Source of the DNA: Methanolinea sp. | GTDB taxonomy: Archaea > Halobacteriota > Methanomicrobia > Methanomicrobiales > Methanospirillaceae | DNA length: 64,000 nucleotides | Direction: 5' to 3' | Assembly: GCA_024518585.1 (NCBI GenBank) | Contig: JANIHI010000007.1 | Coordinates: forward strand, 19,950 to 83,949 | In this document: one piece after another, positions 9,272-19,106 of the stretch | Layout of the letters: each line of letters opens with the position of its first letter | Numbering within the stretch: position 1 is the first letter of the stretch | Notes under the pieces: model-generated | Database searches by the model: none | The model's input: the letters and a program-made list of their open reading frames with translations, nothing else | What the model was told of the DNA's origin: nothing | Position numbers and translations under genes: made by a program

Positions 9272-10450
9272 ATGCAGTACCGCTTTGCCCACCGGATGAC
9301 CTGTGCACCCCCCTCGTTCCTCGACCGGCTCTTTGCCGTCTCAAAAGACCCCCGCATCATCTCGTTTGCCGGGGGGCTTCCCGGGACGCGGTTCATCGAC
9401 GTCGAGGGGATCCGGGAGGCCGCATCCCGTGTCCTCGGCGAGGAGGGAAGGGATGCTCTCCAGTACTCGACCACCGACGGCTACCTTCCCCTCCGCGAGT
9501 ACATCTCCCGCCGGTACAGGCAGCGCCTCGGTCTCTCCATCCCCCCACAACAGGTGCAGATCGTCAACGGGTCCCAGCAGTGCCTCGACCTGGTGGCAAA
9601 GATATTCCTCGACCGGGGGGACGCCGTCGCGATGGAGCGCCCCGGTTACCTCGGCGCGATCGAGGCGTTCTCCCTGTACGAACCTGTCTTTTCCGACGTG
9701 GCCCTCGGGTCGACGGGCCCCGACATCGACGAGTTTTCCCGCGTCATCCGGGAGGCCCGGCCGAAGTTCTTCTACGGTATCCCGAATTCCCAGAACCCCT
9801 CGGGGCAGACATACCCCCTTGAGGCACGGCGCGCTGTCGCAGAGGTGATCAGGGACTCGGATACCATCTTCTACGAGGACGACGCGTTCGGCGAGCTCTT
9901 CTTTGACGGGAAACCCCGGCCGCCCGTCGCAGGCATGGTCCCGGACCAGGCCGTCCTCTCCGGATCCTTCTCCAAGATCATCGCACCCGGGATGCGGATC
10001 GGCTGGATCTGTGCGCCACCCGCCGTGCTGGAGAGGTTCAACTGCGCCAAGCAGGCCGCCGACCTCCACTCGAACTTTCTCTGCCAGAAGATCCTGGCCG
10101 CCTACCTGGAGACCCACGACCTCGATGTCCACGTCCGGCGCATGGCACAGGCTTACGGTGAGAACTGCCGCCTGATGTGCGAGATCCTCGACGACGACTT
10201 CACGCCGGACATCTCCCACACCGAGCCGGAGGGCGGGATGTTCCTCATGGTCAGTCTCCCCCCCGGGCTCCACTCGCTCCGGCTCTTTGAAGAAGGGCTC
10301 CGGGAGGGTGTTGCCGTCCTCCCGGGGATCCCCTTCTATGCCTGCGGGGGAGGAGAGTCCACCGTCCGGCTCAACTTCTCCACGACCGGTGAGGAACAGA
10401 TACACGAGGGGATGGCACGCCTCGCCCGGGCGATCACAGCTCTCCGCTAG
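9272..10450 (+). CDS. PLP-dependent class I/II aminotransferase (MocR/2-aminoadipate aminotransferase-like)
   Basis: ISFAGGLPGTRFI, PNSQNPSGQTYP, YEDDAFGEL, LSGSFSKIIAPGMRIGWI (PLP Lys). Start placed at MQYRFAHRM. Confidence 0.85.
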   Translation: MQYRFAHRMTCAPPSFLDRLFAVSKDPRIISFAGGLPGTRFIDVEGIREAASRVLGEEGRDALQYSTTDGYLPLREYISRRYRQRLGLSIPPQQVQIVNGSQQCLDLVAKIFLDRGDAVAMERPGYLGAIEAFSLYEPVFSDVALGSTGPDIDEFSRVIREARPKFFYGIPNSQNPSGQTYPLEARRAVAEVIRDSDTIFYEDDAFGELFFDGKPRPPVAGMVPDQAVLSGSFSKIIAPGMRIGWICAPPAVLERFNCAKQAADLHSNFLCQKILAAYLETHDLDVHVRRMAQAYGENCRLMCEILDDDFTPDISHTEPEGGMFLMVSLPPGLHSLRLFEEGLREGVAVLPGIPFYACGGGESTVRLNFSTTGEEQIHEGMARLARAITALR

Positions 10451-10509
10451 GAGTTGCCGGGAGAGGGCGAAAAAAGGGGAGATAAAGCCCCACCCTGCGG
10501 CGGGGCCTT

Positions 10510-11391
10510 TTGGAGCGTCACCCCCCCACCCCGGGTCACAACCTCTATCGTTTCACGCGGTCACATCTCCTGTTCATGACTGCTGGGGAGAGGCCGGTCG
10601 TCCTGGTCCACGGGTGGAAGAGTCACCCCGGGATATGGGACAGGCTCGTCGCCGAGGTATCGGGTCTCCCTGTCACTTTCTGGAGGTTTGACCACTCCCG
10701 GATGAAAGGGGCAGACCTTGCGGCGATTGCCCGGTCTCTTAGGGATTTCATCGGGAGAGAGCGGGAAAGGTCGGGGTACCGTGGCCCGATGGACATTGTC
10801 TGCCACTCCATGGGAACCGGCATCGCCCGTTTCCTTCTCGAGGTCATCGCCAGAAAAGAGGAGGTCTGCCAGGTGATTGGCCTTGGGCCCCCCCAGAGAG
10901 GCTCGAGCCTTGCAGAACTCTTCTTTGACCCGGTGCACTCTCCCCGCGTCCTCCGGGACCTCAGCGGCATCTTCGTCCCCCGCCGGTTTGACCCCTCGCG
11001 GGATACCATCGTCCAGGAGTTCCGTCCCATGAGCAGGGCAATGGTGACGCTCCGGTCAGCAGGCCTGCGGGACGACGTCTCCTACCGGTGTATCCTGACA
11101 GAAAACGTCACCGCCGACCCGGCATTCTTCCCTCCCCTGGCCGGGAAGACGTATGTTATGGGCAACGGGTCGTGGGAGACGACGTATGCAGGGGACGGGA
11201 TCGTCCCCCATGCCGACTCGTTTCTCCCGGGAGCAGGCTTTGATGTCCTCCCGCGTGATCCGTCCTCCCTCCACGGGTCCCCTGACCACTACTGCCACCT
11301 CCACCTCCCTGCCAACCCCGAGGTCATCCACCGCGTGAAGGACTACCTCATTTCCCCCGAAACCCGGCCGCAGCACTTCTGGCCGGATTGA
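10510..11391 (+). CDS. Alpha/beta hydrolase (lipase-like)
   Basis: VVLVHGWKSHPGIWDRL ... VCHSMGTGIARFLLE (GxSxG-type HSMG). Start may be 10576. Confidence 0.75.
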   Translation: MERHPPTPGHNLYRFTRSHLLFMTAGERPVVLVHGWKSHPGIWDRLVAEVSGLPVTFWRFDHSRMKGADLAAIARSLRDFIGRERERSGYRGPMDIVCHSMGTGIARFLLEVIARKEEVCQVIGLGPPQRGSSLAELFFDPVHSPRVLRDLSGIFVPRRFDPSRDTIVQEFRPMSRAMVTLRSAGLRDDVSYRCILTENVTADPAFFPPLAGKTYVMGNGSWETTYAGDGIVPHADSFLPGAGFDVLPRDPSSLHGSPDHYCHLHLPANPEVIHRVKDYLISPETRPQHFWPD

Positions 11392-11569
11392 ACCCGTGGT
11401 CGGGCCACCGGTTACCGGGTTTTCCAGGCCACGCCGACTCCTGCCGGGAAAATCCCCGCCCCGGTTAGCCTTTCCTTTGGTTCATCCCGGTGCGGGTGTG
11501 ACTGCCAGCCGGCGGGCACGTCTCCCGATCCCCATCCTTTATGTCGCATGGGGCAGAGAGGAAAGACCA

Positions 11570-12250
11570 ATGGGAGACATCATCGAGGACCCCCGCCTCC
11601 GGGACAGGACGTTTGTCTTCTCCGGGCGGCACGATGCCGGCAGGAGACTGGGAGTGTTTCTCACCTCGCTCCCAATCATCCGGGACCCCGTCGTCCTTGC
11701 CATACCGGCCGGAGGGGTCCCCGTCGGAAAGGAGATCGCCGCGGCACTCGGGGCACCCCTCTCGCTTGCGGTCGCAAGAAAGATCCGCATCCCCGGGACG
11801 ACCGAGTCGGGGTTCGGGGCAGTGACCTGGGACGGCAGGGTCCTCATCAACGAGCGGCTGCGAGATGCTCTCGGCCTCTCCGACGGGGAAGTCGAGGCCG
11901 CGGTGGCAGAGACCCGGGCAAACGTCAGGGAACGGACAGCCCGGTTTTCCCGCGGGAGGCCGATGCCTCCCCTGGAGGGAAAGTCAGTGATCCTGACCGA
12001 CGACGGGCTCGCGTCCGGGTACACGATGCGTGCTGCAATCCAGGGTGCCAGGGATGGCCGTCCCGCGAGGGTTATCGTCGCCGTCCCGACGGCATCCCTC
12101 TCGGCAGCCGAGCTCGTCCGGCGGGAGGCTGACCTCCTCGTCTGCCTCAATATCAGGACTGGCAGGTCATTTGCCGTCGCCGATGCGTACAGGGAGTGGT
12201 ACGACCTCGACGACGCCGAGGTCCTCGCAGAACTGGGGGAAGAGACGTGA
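11570..12250 (+). CDS. Phosphoribosyltransferase-domain protein
   Basis: VVLAIPAGGVPVGKEIAAALGAPLSLAVARKI ... VILTDDGLASGYTMRAAIQ (PRPP-binding loop-like). ATG at 11570. Confidence 0.75.
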   Translation: MGDIIEDPRLRDRTFVFSGRHDAGRRLGVFLTSLPIIRDPVVLAIPAGGVPVGKEIAAALGAPLSLAVARKIRIPGTTESGFGAVTWDGRVLINERLRDALGLSDGEVEAAVAETRANVRERTARFSRGRPMPPLEGKSVILTDDGLASGYTMRAAIQGARDGRPARVIVAVPTASLSAAELVRREADLLVCLNIRTGRSFAVADAYREWYDLDDAEVLAELGEET

Positions 12251-12254
12251 GGGA

Positions 12255-12530
12255 GGGCCCCTCCCGTGGGAGCCGGTATGGGAATCCGGCCATTACATGG
12301 TCGTCATCGGGATCGTCGATGAAAACGTGTACTTCGGGGACCCATCCCTGCCTGGAACGAGGGGGATGATCCGACGCGATGAATTCATCTCGCGCTGGCA
12401 CGATCAGGCGGGGGAGACTCCCTTCGGCAACCGCTCCGGGGTGTTCCACCATGCCGGGATATTCATCCGTGGCAGCAGGCCGGCATCGTTCGAGAAATAT
12501 ACGTACATCGACCCACAGCGATCCGCTACC
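12255..12530 (+). pseudogene. C-terminal remnant of a C39-like (papain-like) peptidase
   Basis: LPWEPVWESGHYMVVIGIVDENVYFGDPSLPGTRGMIRRDEFISRWHDQ...FHHAGIFIRG; no N-terminal catalytic Cys half precedes it. Confidence 0.6.
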
Positions 12531-12611
12531 CCGCTCACCCACCGCCAGGGAGCGGGTTTGCACCCCCGATACCATCAACCACACCCCGGGGCAGCGGCAG
12601 GGAGGGGTTGC

Positions 12612-13256
12612 GTGACGGGATTTTTCCTCGAAACGGAACGCCTGATCCTCGAAGACCTGGGAAGAGACGATTTATCCAACATCGGCCGGATTGCAGGCAA
12701 CCCGGACGTGATGAGGTACGTCCTGATCTGGCTTGACACCGATGCACAGGTCGCTGCATTCTTCGAGCGGGCGGTCGATGAATCGCAAAAGGCTCCCCGG
12801 AACTCCTACATCCTTGCTGCCAGGGTGAAGGCGACGGGTGAATTCGCGGGACTGACGTTCCTTGAGATCGACCCCGCCCAGGAGAGCACGGGCGAGGTCG
12901 GGATCGTCCTCCTCCCGGAGTTCCAGGCATGCGGGTACGGAAAGGAGATCCTGCGGAAATACCTTGAATTTGGGTTTTGCATCCTCGGCCTCCACAGGGT
13001 GTTTGGCAAGTGCGACGAGCGGAATCTCGCCTCGGCACGCCTGATGGAACAATGCGGTTTGACGTACGAGGGCACGATCCGGGAGCATGTCTGGCTCCGT
13101 GACCACTGGCGGTCGACACGGTACTACGGGATGCTCGATCGGGAATACATCGCTTTGAGACCCGGGTTGCCACAAGGGGGAGAACCCCGGGAATACCCTA
13201 ACGGGGTCCCCCGCGTGGGCAGGGAACTCTCGTCCGGTCCATCGGGAAGGTGGTGA
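12612..13256 (+). CDS. GNAT-family N-acetyltransferase (RimJ/RimL-like)
   Basis: FFLETERLILEDLGRDDL ... GYGKEILRKYLEFGFCILGLHRVFGKCDERNLASARLMEQCGLTYEGTIREHVW; GTG start proposed. Confidence 0.85.
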   Translation: MTGFFLETERLILEDLGRDDLSNIGRIAGNPDVMRYVLIWLDTDAQVAAFFERAVDESQKAPRNSYILAARVKATGEFAGLTFLEIDPAQESTGEVGIVLLPEFQACGYGKEILRKYLEFGFCILGLHRVFGKCDERNLASARLMEQCGLTYEGTIREHVWLRDHWRSTRYYGMLDREYIALRPGLPQGGEPREYPNGVPRVGRELSSGPSGRW

Positions 13257-13453
13257 AGAGCCCGGGGGGAGGTTTTCAGGGACTGGGGGTCAATCCCGGC
13301 AAGGACACGTGGGTTGCCGGGAAAGGTGGGACTCTGAAGGAAACAGGATCGTCCCGTCTCCCCCATTCCGGTCACAATCGTCCCTCTCGTGCCGGACGAA
13401 AAATTCCTGCAGGGGGATACAACGCGGGCGGCAGAATCCCGTTCCCTTGTCTC

Positions 13454-13813
13454 TCAAACCCCTGGTATCCCGACAAGGACCCGGTCCCCGTCGACGCGGA
13501 CCGGGTAGCAGGGGAGGGGACGCGGGGGTATTGCCCGGGAGGCATATTTCAGGATGGTCCCGGAAAGGTCGGTCCACCGCACGACGTGCCCGTCCCGGAG
13601 GTCAAACCGGGAACCGTGCATCGGGCAGGTGAGGATGTGGCCCTGGAGTGTCCCCTCCGAGAGGTCCGCCTGGAGGTGGGGACAGAGCACATCGGTTGCG
13701 TACACCTGGTCCCCCCACCGGGCCAGGAGGATCTCTCTGCCCCGGACCGGAACCTTCTTCAACTCCCCGTCCCGGAGTTCAGAGAGCCTGCAGGCCTCGG
13801 TATACTCTGTCAT
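13454..13813 (-). CDS. Rieske [2Fe-2S] domain protein
   Basis: CPHLQADLSEGTLQGHILTCPMHGSRFDLRDG (C-x-H...C-x2-H). Start at MTEYTEACRL. Confidence 0.9.
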   Translation of the reverse strand: MTEYTEACRLSELRDGELKKVPVRGREILLARWGDQVYATDVLCPHLQADLSEGTLQGHILTCPMHGSRFDLRDGHVVRWTDLSGTILKYASRAIPPRPLPCYPVRVDGDRVLVGIPGV

Positions 13814-14064
13814 GCCCTTTCCAAAACCCCCGGCTGGCACCCTTCGCTTCCCCGCACTGCACATCCCGCGAAAGATGCCTTCCCTGCACGGTTTTTACGC
13901 CGGACGGATAAAAGATTTGCGTCCCTTCGCACACTGCCAGCCGGCGGGGGCACGCGGGGCGGTGCGGGTCCCGGAAGTAAGCACCTCGTTCCGGTACCCG
14001 GCTTCCGACCCCGGGCGCTGGACACGGAGCGGCGGCTGTCCTCCGGCGGAGATTGTCTCCCCCC

Positions 14065-14652
14065 TCACTCTTTTACGAGCACCGCTGCCCTGTTGACGAA
14101 AAAAAGCCTCCGGTCTCTCACGCGGAACCCGGCCTCCTCTGCACACCGGAGCTCGTCCTCAAAGTCCCTGCCGGAGACCACGAACGGCGGCTCCGAGAGG
14201 AAGAACATCCCCCCTTGTTTCAGGAGGGAGAATATCTCCAAAAAGAGTTTCAGTGGGTCCGGGACCTCGTGCACGACGAAGATGGCAAAGGCAACGTCAA
14301 AAGTTCCCCTGCATTCGTCGGGGAGAGCGATCGTGTCCGGCCCGCACCGGTGCGTCGTGATGCGGGAGATAAGCCCCTCGGCCTCCATCCTGGCGCGGAG
14401 GATGGAGAGCATCTCCTCTTGTAGGTCGACGGCAAAGACCCGGCCCCCCTCCCCCACCCGTTTGGCGAACTCCCGGGAAAAAAAACCCGGCCCGCAGCCG
14501 AAGTCAAGGACGCGGTACCCCGGTTTGACGTAACGGTCTGCGAGCCGGTCAGGCCGGTAGAGGAGGCGCCGGAGCCGGGTGTCGAGGTGCCCGGCCTTCT
14601 CTGCCGAAAAGACGGTATGCGGGTGGTGGACCCTGCCGGGAGAAAGAGCCAT
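14065..14652 (-). CDS. Class I SAM-dependent methyltransferase
   Basis: YRVLDFGCGPGFFSREFAKRVGEGGRVFAVDLQEEML. Confidence 0.85.
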   Translation of the reverse strand: MALSPGRVHHPHTVFSAEKAGHLDTRLRRLLYRPDRLADRYVKPGYRVLDFGCGPGFFSREFAKRVGEGGRVFAVDLQEEMLSILRARMEAEGLISRITTHRCGPDTIALPDECRGTFDVAFAIFVVHEVPDPLKLFLEIFSLLKQGGMFFLSEPPFVVSGRDFEDELRCAEEAGFRVRDRRLFFVNRAAVLVKE

Positions 14653-14733
14653 GGTAACAGGGTGGACCAGGACGGGGAATAATGGTTCCCTGCCAGGATG
14701 CCCGCGGGGGCTCCCCTGGATATCTGTTCCCCC

Positions 14734-16026
14734 TTACTTCGGCCGCACGTACCCCCATTTCCCGAGTGCCCGGGCGAGCTCCCGTGAGTGTTTTGCCTTC
14801 TCCTCGAGGGATAGTCCCTCCCTCCAGGCCTCGACCGCCTGCATCGTCGCGACCGCGCCCGCCCGCGTCCCGTCGGGGTGGCCATGGATGCCCCCGCTCA
14901 CGAGCAGGACGAGGTCGCACCCGTAGATATCGAGGACCGCCGGCACGAGTCCGGGGTGGAGACCCCCGGATGAGACCGGGAACGCGGTCTTCATCCCGCC
15001 CCAGTCCTGGTCGAGGAGGAGACGCGGGACGGCGTTTACCCGCTGCTCCCGCAGGACATCAGCAAGGAGGGCCACCTCTTTCTTCGTCCCCGAGAGCTTG
15101 CCCACCGCTGTCCCGGTGTGGATCTGCGAGACGCCGATGAGGCGCATCAGTTTCGCGAGGAACTGCATGGATATCCCGTGCTTCCTGTTCCGCGAGAAGG
15201 CGGCGTGCATGGCCCGGTGCGCATGGATGGCAAGCCCAAGGTCCGAGCAGTAGTCCCGCATCGTCGCGACTGCGGCTGTCCCGGCAACGACAACGTCGAT
15301 CATCGCGTAGTTCCAGCCGGACTCTGCAAGCAGGTCTGCCCTCTTCTTCATGGTCTCTGTATCGGCCGTGATGTTGAGGAACGCAGACTTTGTCTCCCCG
15401 GTCTCCTGCTCGGCACGGTCCCGCAACCGCGTCATCTCCCCCACCCTGTCCTCGAACCTGTTGAAGGACGTGGAGGTCAGGTTCTCGTCGTCCTTGGCAA
15501 AGTCAAACCCGCCCATCCAGGTCTCGTACGCGACCTTGGCGTGTTCCCTCGCGGAAAAGCCCACTTTCGGCTTTGGGACCGCCCCGGTCAGCGGCCGGCC
15601 GTGCACCTTCATCATCTTCCGGATGCCCTCCATCCCGAAGTGCGGGCCGCGGAAGTGGGAGATGTACGCCTGCGGGAATGTGACGTCGATGAGCCGGAGG
15701 TTCCGGAGGGCCTTCATCCCGAAAATATTCCCGGCAATCCCGCTCATCAGCTGGACGGCATTGCCCTCCTCCCAGAGTTCGAGCGGGTAGGAGATCGATG
15801 CGTAATTTCCCTCTATCTCAAAGACGGTCGCCTGGAGGCCCTTCATCCTGTCCGGCAGGGTTGTCAGTGTCGTCCAGGTCCCGGTCGAGCTCTCGGAAGC
15901 GATCCTCCCGGCAGCCTCCTCCCTGCTTATGCCCGCTGCCGGTTCAAAGTAAAAAAGGGCGATGAGTTCGTCCTTTCCGGGCTCGTGGGACGTGTCCACG
16001 AAGTCCATGTACCAGTCGGTTGCCAT
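14734..16026 (-). CDS. rbcL: Ribulose-bisphosphate carboxylase, archaeal form III
   Basis: Full-length 430 aa; GAVPKPKVGFS, GGFDFAKDDENLTS (carbamylated Lys site), HAHRAMHAAFSRN, GGIHGHPDG. Confidence 0.93.
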   Translation of the reverse strand: MATDWYMDFVDTSHEPGKDELIALFYFEPAAGISREEAAGRIASESSTGTWTTLTTLPDRMKGLQATVFEIEGNYASISYPLELWEEGNAVQLMSGIAGNIFGMKALRNLRLIDVTFPQAYISHFRGPHFGMEGIRKMMKVHGRPLTGAVPKPKVGFSAREHAKVAYETWMGGFDFAKDDENLTSTSFNRFEDRVGEMTRLRDRAEQETGETKSAFLNITADTETMKKRADLLAESGWNYAMIDVVVAGTAAVATMRDYCSDLGLAIHAHRAMHAAFSRNRKHGISMQFLAKLMRLIGVSQIHTGTAVGKLSGTKKEVALLADVLREQRVNAVPRLLLDQDWGGMKTAFPVSSGGLHPGLVPAVLDIYGCDLVLLVSGGIHGHPDGTRAGAVATMQAVEAWREGLSLEEKAKHSRELARALGKWGYVRPK

Positions 16027-16147
16027 AGGCTGTCCCTGTACAGGAAAGGGAGGGAGAGTATCTTAAGGGGAACGGTGGGGAGGGGAGAGGAGAGGAAAGA
16101 TGGCAATACCGGTTGACCGCCCCATTGTCGGAGAACCGACCGGGAAT

Positions 16148-17398
16148 TCAGCTTCTCCTCCGCCTGATGCGGACCGACTCGGCGTGGGCGTGGAGGCCTT
16201 CGGCATCCGCGATCGTCTCGATGATGTCGCCGATCGCCTCGAGGCCCTCCCTGTCGATGACCTGGACGGTGGACGTCTTGCAGAAGTGGCTGACGTTCAA
16301 CCCCGAGTACATCTTCGCGTACCCTGCCGTGGGCAGGACGTGGTTTGTGCCGGACGCGTAGTCCCCGGCAGCGACCGGGGTATACGGCCCGACGAAGATG
16401 GACCCGGCATGCCTGACGGCAGAAAGGACCGCGAGCGGGTCGCTGACCTGGATGGAGAGGTGCTCGGGAGCTATCCGGTCCATCACGCGGATCGCCTCGT
16501 CCATGGACGATGCGATCACGTACCCGGAGTGGGCCAGGGATTTCCCGATGATCTCCTTCCGGGGGGACACCTCAAGGAGACGCCCTACCTCCTGGCCCAC
16601 CCTCTCCGCGAGCGCCGTGTCGGTTGTCACGAGCACGCAGGCGGCGTCCGGGTCGTGTTCTGCCTGGGCAAGGATATCGATGGCGATGAACGTCGGGTCG
16701 GCGGTGCCGTCCGCGAGGACACCGATCTCGCTTGGACCCGCCGGGAAATCGATCTCCGCGTGCTCCCGGAGGAGCATTTTTGCTGCCGTCACGTACACGT
16801 TCCCCGGCCCGACGATCTTCTGGACCGGGCGGATCGACTCCGTGCCCAATGCCATTGCCGCCACGGCCTGGGCCCCCCCGATCCGGTAGATTTCCTCCAC
16901 GCCCGCGATGTCGAGGGCGACCAGGGTGAGGGGCAGGATGGGCGGCGGGCTGCAGGCACACATTTCGGCGACACCGGCGACCTTTGCCGGCACCGCGTTC
17001 ATCAGGGCCGTCGAGGGATAGGCGGCCCGGCGGCCCGGGACGTAGAGGCCCACCCGGTCGAGGGGCGTTGTCTTGACACCGAGCACGATCCCGGGCTCGG
17101 TCTCCTCGAGCCAGAGGCTTTTCTCCTTCTGGAGCTCGTGGAACCGCGTGATCCGCGCCTCGGCCTCGATCAGGCTCTCGATCAGCCGGTCCTCGACCTC
17201 CTCGTAGGCAGAATCGACCTCCTCTGGCATGACGCGGATGGACGTGCAGGCCGAATCATGCTTCTGTGCCATCCGGAGGAGGGCGGCATCCCCGCCTCTT
17301 TGCACTTCTTCGATGATCCGGGCTGCTGAGACCTTTGCCTCGTCGAGGCTGCAACGCCGGTCCCTCTCCCACCGGTCCACATCAAGCGGTCTGAACAT
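16148..17398 (-). CDS. hisD: Histidinol dehydrogenase
   Basis: VGLYVPGRRAAYPSTALMNAVPAKVAGV, IVGPGNVYVTAAK, DFPAGPSEIGVLAD, AEHDPDAA, PEHLSIQ. Confidence 0.95.
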   Translation of the reverse strand: MFRPLDVDRWERDRRCSLDEAKVSAARIIEEVQRGGDAALLRMAQKHDSACTSIRVMPEEVDSAYEEVEDRLIESLIEAEARITRFHELQKEKSLWLEETEPGIVLGVKTTPLDRVGLYVPGRRAAYPSTALMNAVPAKVAGVAEMCACSPPPILPLTLVALDIAGVEEIYRIGGAQAVAAMALGTESIRPVQKIVGPGNVYVTAAKMLLREHAEIDFPAGPSEIGVLADGTADPTFIAIDILAQAEHDPDAACVLVTTDTALAERVGQEVGRLLEVSPRKEIIGKSLAHSGYVIASSMDEAIRVMDRIAPEHLSIQVSDPLAVLSAVRHAGSIFVGPYTPVAAGDYASGTNHVLPTAGYAKMYSGLNVSHFCKTSTVQVIDREGLEAIGDIIETIADAEGLHAHAESVRIRRRRS

Positions 17399-17557
17399 GC
17401 GGTCAATGGTTTCTCTCCTGGAGAGATTAAGGGTGGTGTCACGGGGGGGAGAAGGCGGCCGGGAGTGTTTACGGGTCTTCCCGGCAAAGGAGACACTGCC
17501 TGGAAAAGGGGTAAATGAGGCTTTCAGGGTAGAGAGAAGGGTTGGAGAGGGATAAAT

Positions 17558-17639
17558 GCGAGTGGCAGGATTCGAACCTGCGAACTCCTGCGAGAACCGA
17601 TCTTGAGTCGGTCACTTTTGGCCTCTCAGTCACACTCGC
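17558..17639 (-). tRNA. tRNA-Leu (anticodon CAA)
   Basis: Reverse strand GCGAGTGTGACTGAGAGGCC...ACCGA CTCAAGA TCGGT ... GCAGGTTCGAATCCTGC CACTCGC: 7-bp acceptor, long variable arm, T-loop TTCGAAT. Confidence 0.95.
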
Positions 17640-17855
17640 GTCTGTACATTAGGAAAGGATCAGGCAGCGGGATAAAACTTCACAAACGGGGAGTCTCCCG
17701 GCTTGAGAGGTGGAAGGCGCCGGGCAGAACGGATCCTGGACAGCCGGTGAACTGGACCTGTATAGACTGTCAACCTTTTCCCGATCCACGGGGATGGTTG
17801 GGGACGATCCCTGCCTACCTGTCGGCACCAATCGTCCCGGCCCGAGCCTGTCTCC

Positions 17856-19049
17856 TCAGAGGTCCAGGATACTCCCGAGCTGTTCGTGGTCGTTTGCGAT
17901 CTCCTCCACCGTCCCGACGAAGGTGCGCACTTCCTCTTCCGTTGTATAGCACCCCAGCGACGCCCGGACTGTCCCCTCGGGGTGGAGGGAGGCCGCCAGC
18001 GGCTGGGCACAGTGGAACCCGGACCGGACGCAGATACCCCTCCTCCGGTCGAGTTCTGCGGCACACGCGTGGGGGCTCATCCCCCTGACAGAGAACGAGA
18101 TGACCGGTGAGCCCCGGGGGCTGTAGACCTCCACGCCGGGCAGGGCAAAGAGACCGTCGTGGGCGAGCCCGGCAAGCGTTGCCTCGTGCCGGTGGATATT
18201 TTCCACCCCGAGTTCCTCGACAAGGCCGATCGCCGCACCAAGGCCGATGACACCCGGGATGTTGGGTGTCCCTGCCTCGAACCGGGCAGGCGGGGGGAGG
18301 AGGGAGAACCCACCGAGCGTGACCTCCTCGACGATGCCGCCACCAAAGCAGCAGGGCGATAAGAGGGAGAGATCAGCTGCATACAGGACTCCCGTCCCCT
18401 GGGGACCGAGGAGCCCCTTGTGCCCCGGGATGGCAACAAAGTCGAACTTCCCGACGTCGACGGGGATGTGCCCGACGGACTGTGCAGCATCGAGGAGGAC
18501 CGGGACGTCCCGTTCGTGGGCCAGGTCTGCAACCTCCTCCACCGGCTGGACCGTCCCGAGGACGTTTGTCATGTGGGTGACCGCGACAAGGCGTGTCCTC
18601 TCCGTCAGTGCACTCCCGACATCCGCGGGATCGATCCTTCCGCCGTGGTGGGGGACGACCACGGTGCGGACGCCCCTCTTCTCCAGGTTCATCCAGGGCA
18701 GGAGGTTCGCATGGTGCTCGAGGGCGGTCGTGACGACCTCGTCGCCCCGCTCCCAGGCAAGGCCGGCTGCAACCAGGTTGATGGCCTCTGTCGTGTTCCT
18801 GACAAAGACGAGCGTTTCAGGACCGACGCCGAGGAACCGGGCCAGCACCTCCCGCGTCCTCTCGAACTCCGTGGTCGTCCTCCGGGCCAGGTGGTGCGAC
18901 CCCCTGCCGTGGTTTGCGGCATACTCGTAGAAATATGCGCACATGGCCTCCACTGCCCTCCTCGGGGTCTGGCTGGTCGAGGCAGAGTCAAGGTATATGC
19001 ACGTGGAGAGGACCGGGAACTCTCCGCGGAGGCGTTTTACATCGTACAT
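17856..19049 (-). CDS. Cysteine desulfurase, SufS-like aminotransferase class V
   Basis: YLDSASTSQTPR, ALEHHANLLPW, VLLDAAQSVGHIPVDV, FVAIPGHKGLLGPQG, VRSGFHCAQPL. Confidence 0.88.
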   Translation of the reverse strand: MYDVKRLRGEFPVLSTCIYLDSASTSQTPRRAVEAMCAYFYEYAANHGRGSHHLARRTTTEFERTREVLARFLGVGPETLVFVRNTTEAINLVAAGLAWERGDEVVTTALEHHANLLPWMNLEKRGVRTVVVPHHGGRIDPADVGSALTERTRLVAVTHMTNVLGTVQPVEEVADLAHERDVPVLLDAAQSVGHIPVDVGKFDFVAIPGHKGLLGPQGTGVLYAADLSLLSPCCFGGGIVEEVTLGGFSLLPPPARFEAGTPNIPGVIGLGAAIGLVEELGVENIHRHEATLAGLAHDGLFALPGVEVYSPRGSPVISFSVRGMSPHACAAELDRRRGICVRSGFHCAQPLAASLHPEGTVRASLGCYTTEEEVRTFVGTVEEIANDHEQLGSILDL

Positions 19050-19106
19050 CCGGGTTAGGTATTCTCCCTCTGCACCAAAGATAGTTACCCACCGGCGGGT
19101 GGACCC

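Noticed and set aside
8623-9474. Several long overlapping ORFs on both strands (8504-9292 -, 8623-9474 -, 8751-9344 -)
   Set aside because: GC-rich antisense and shifted frames of the HEAT and aminotransferase genes, with low-complexity Arg/Pro/Ser composition.
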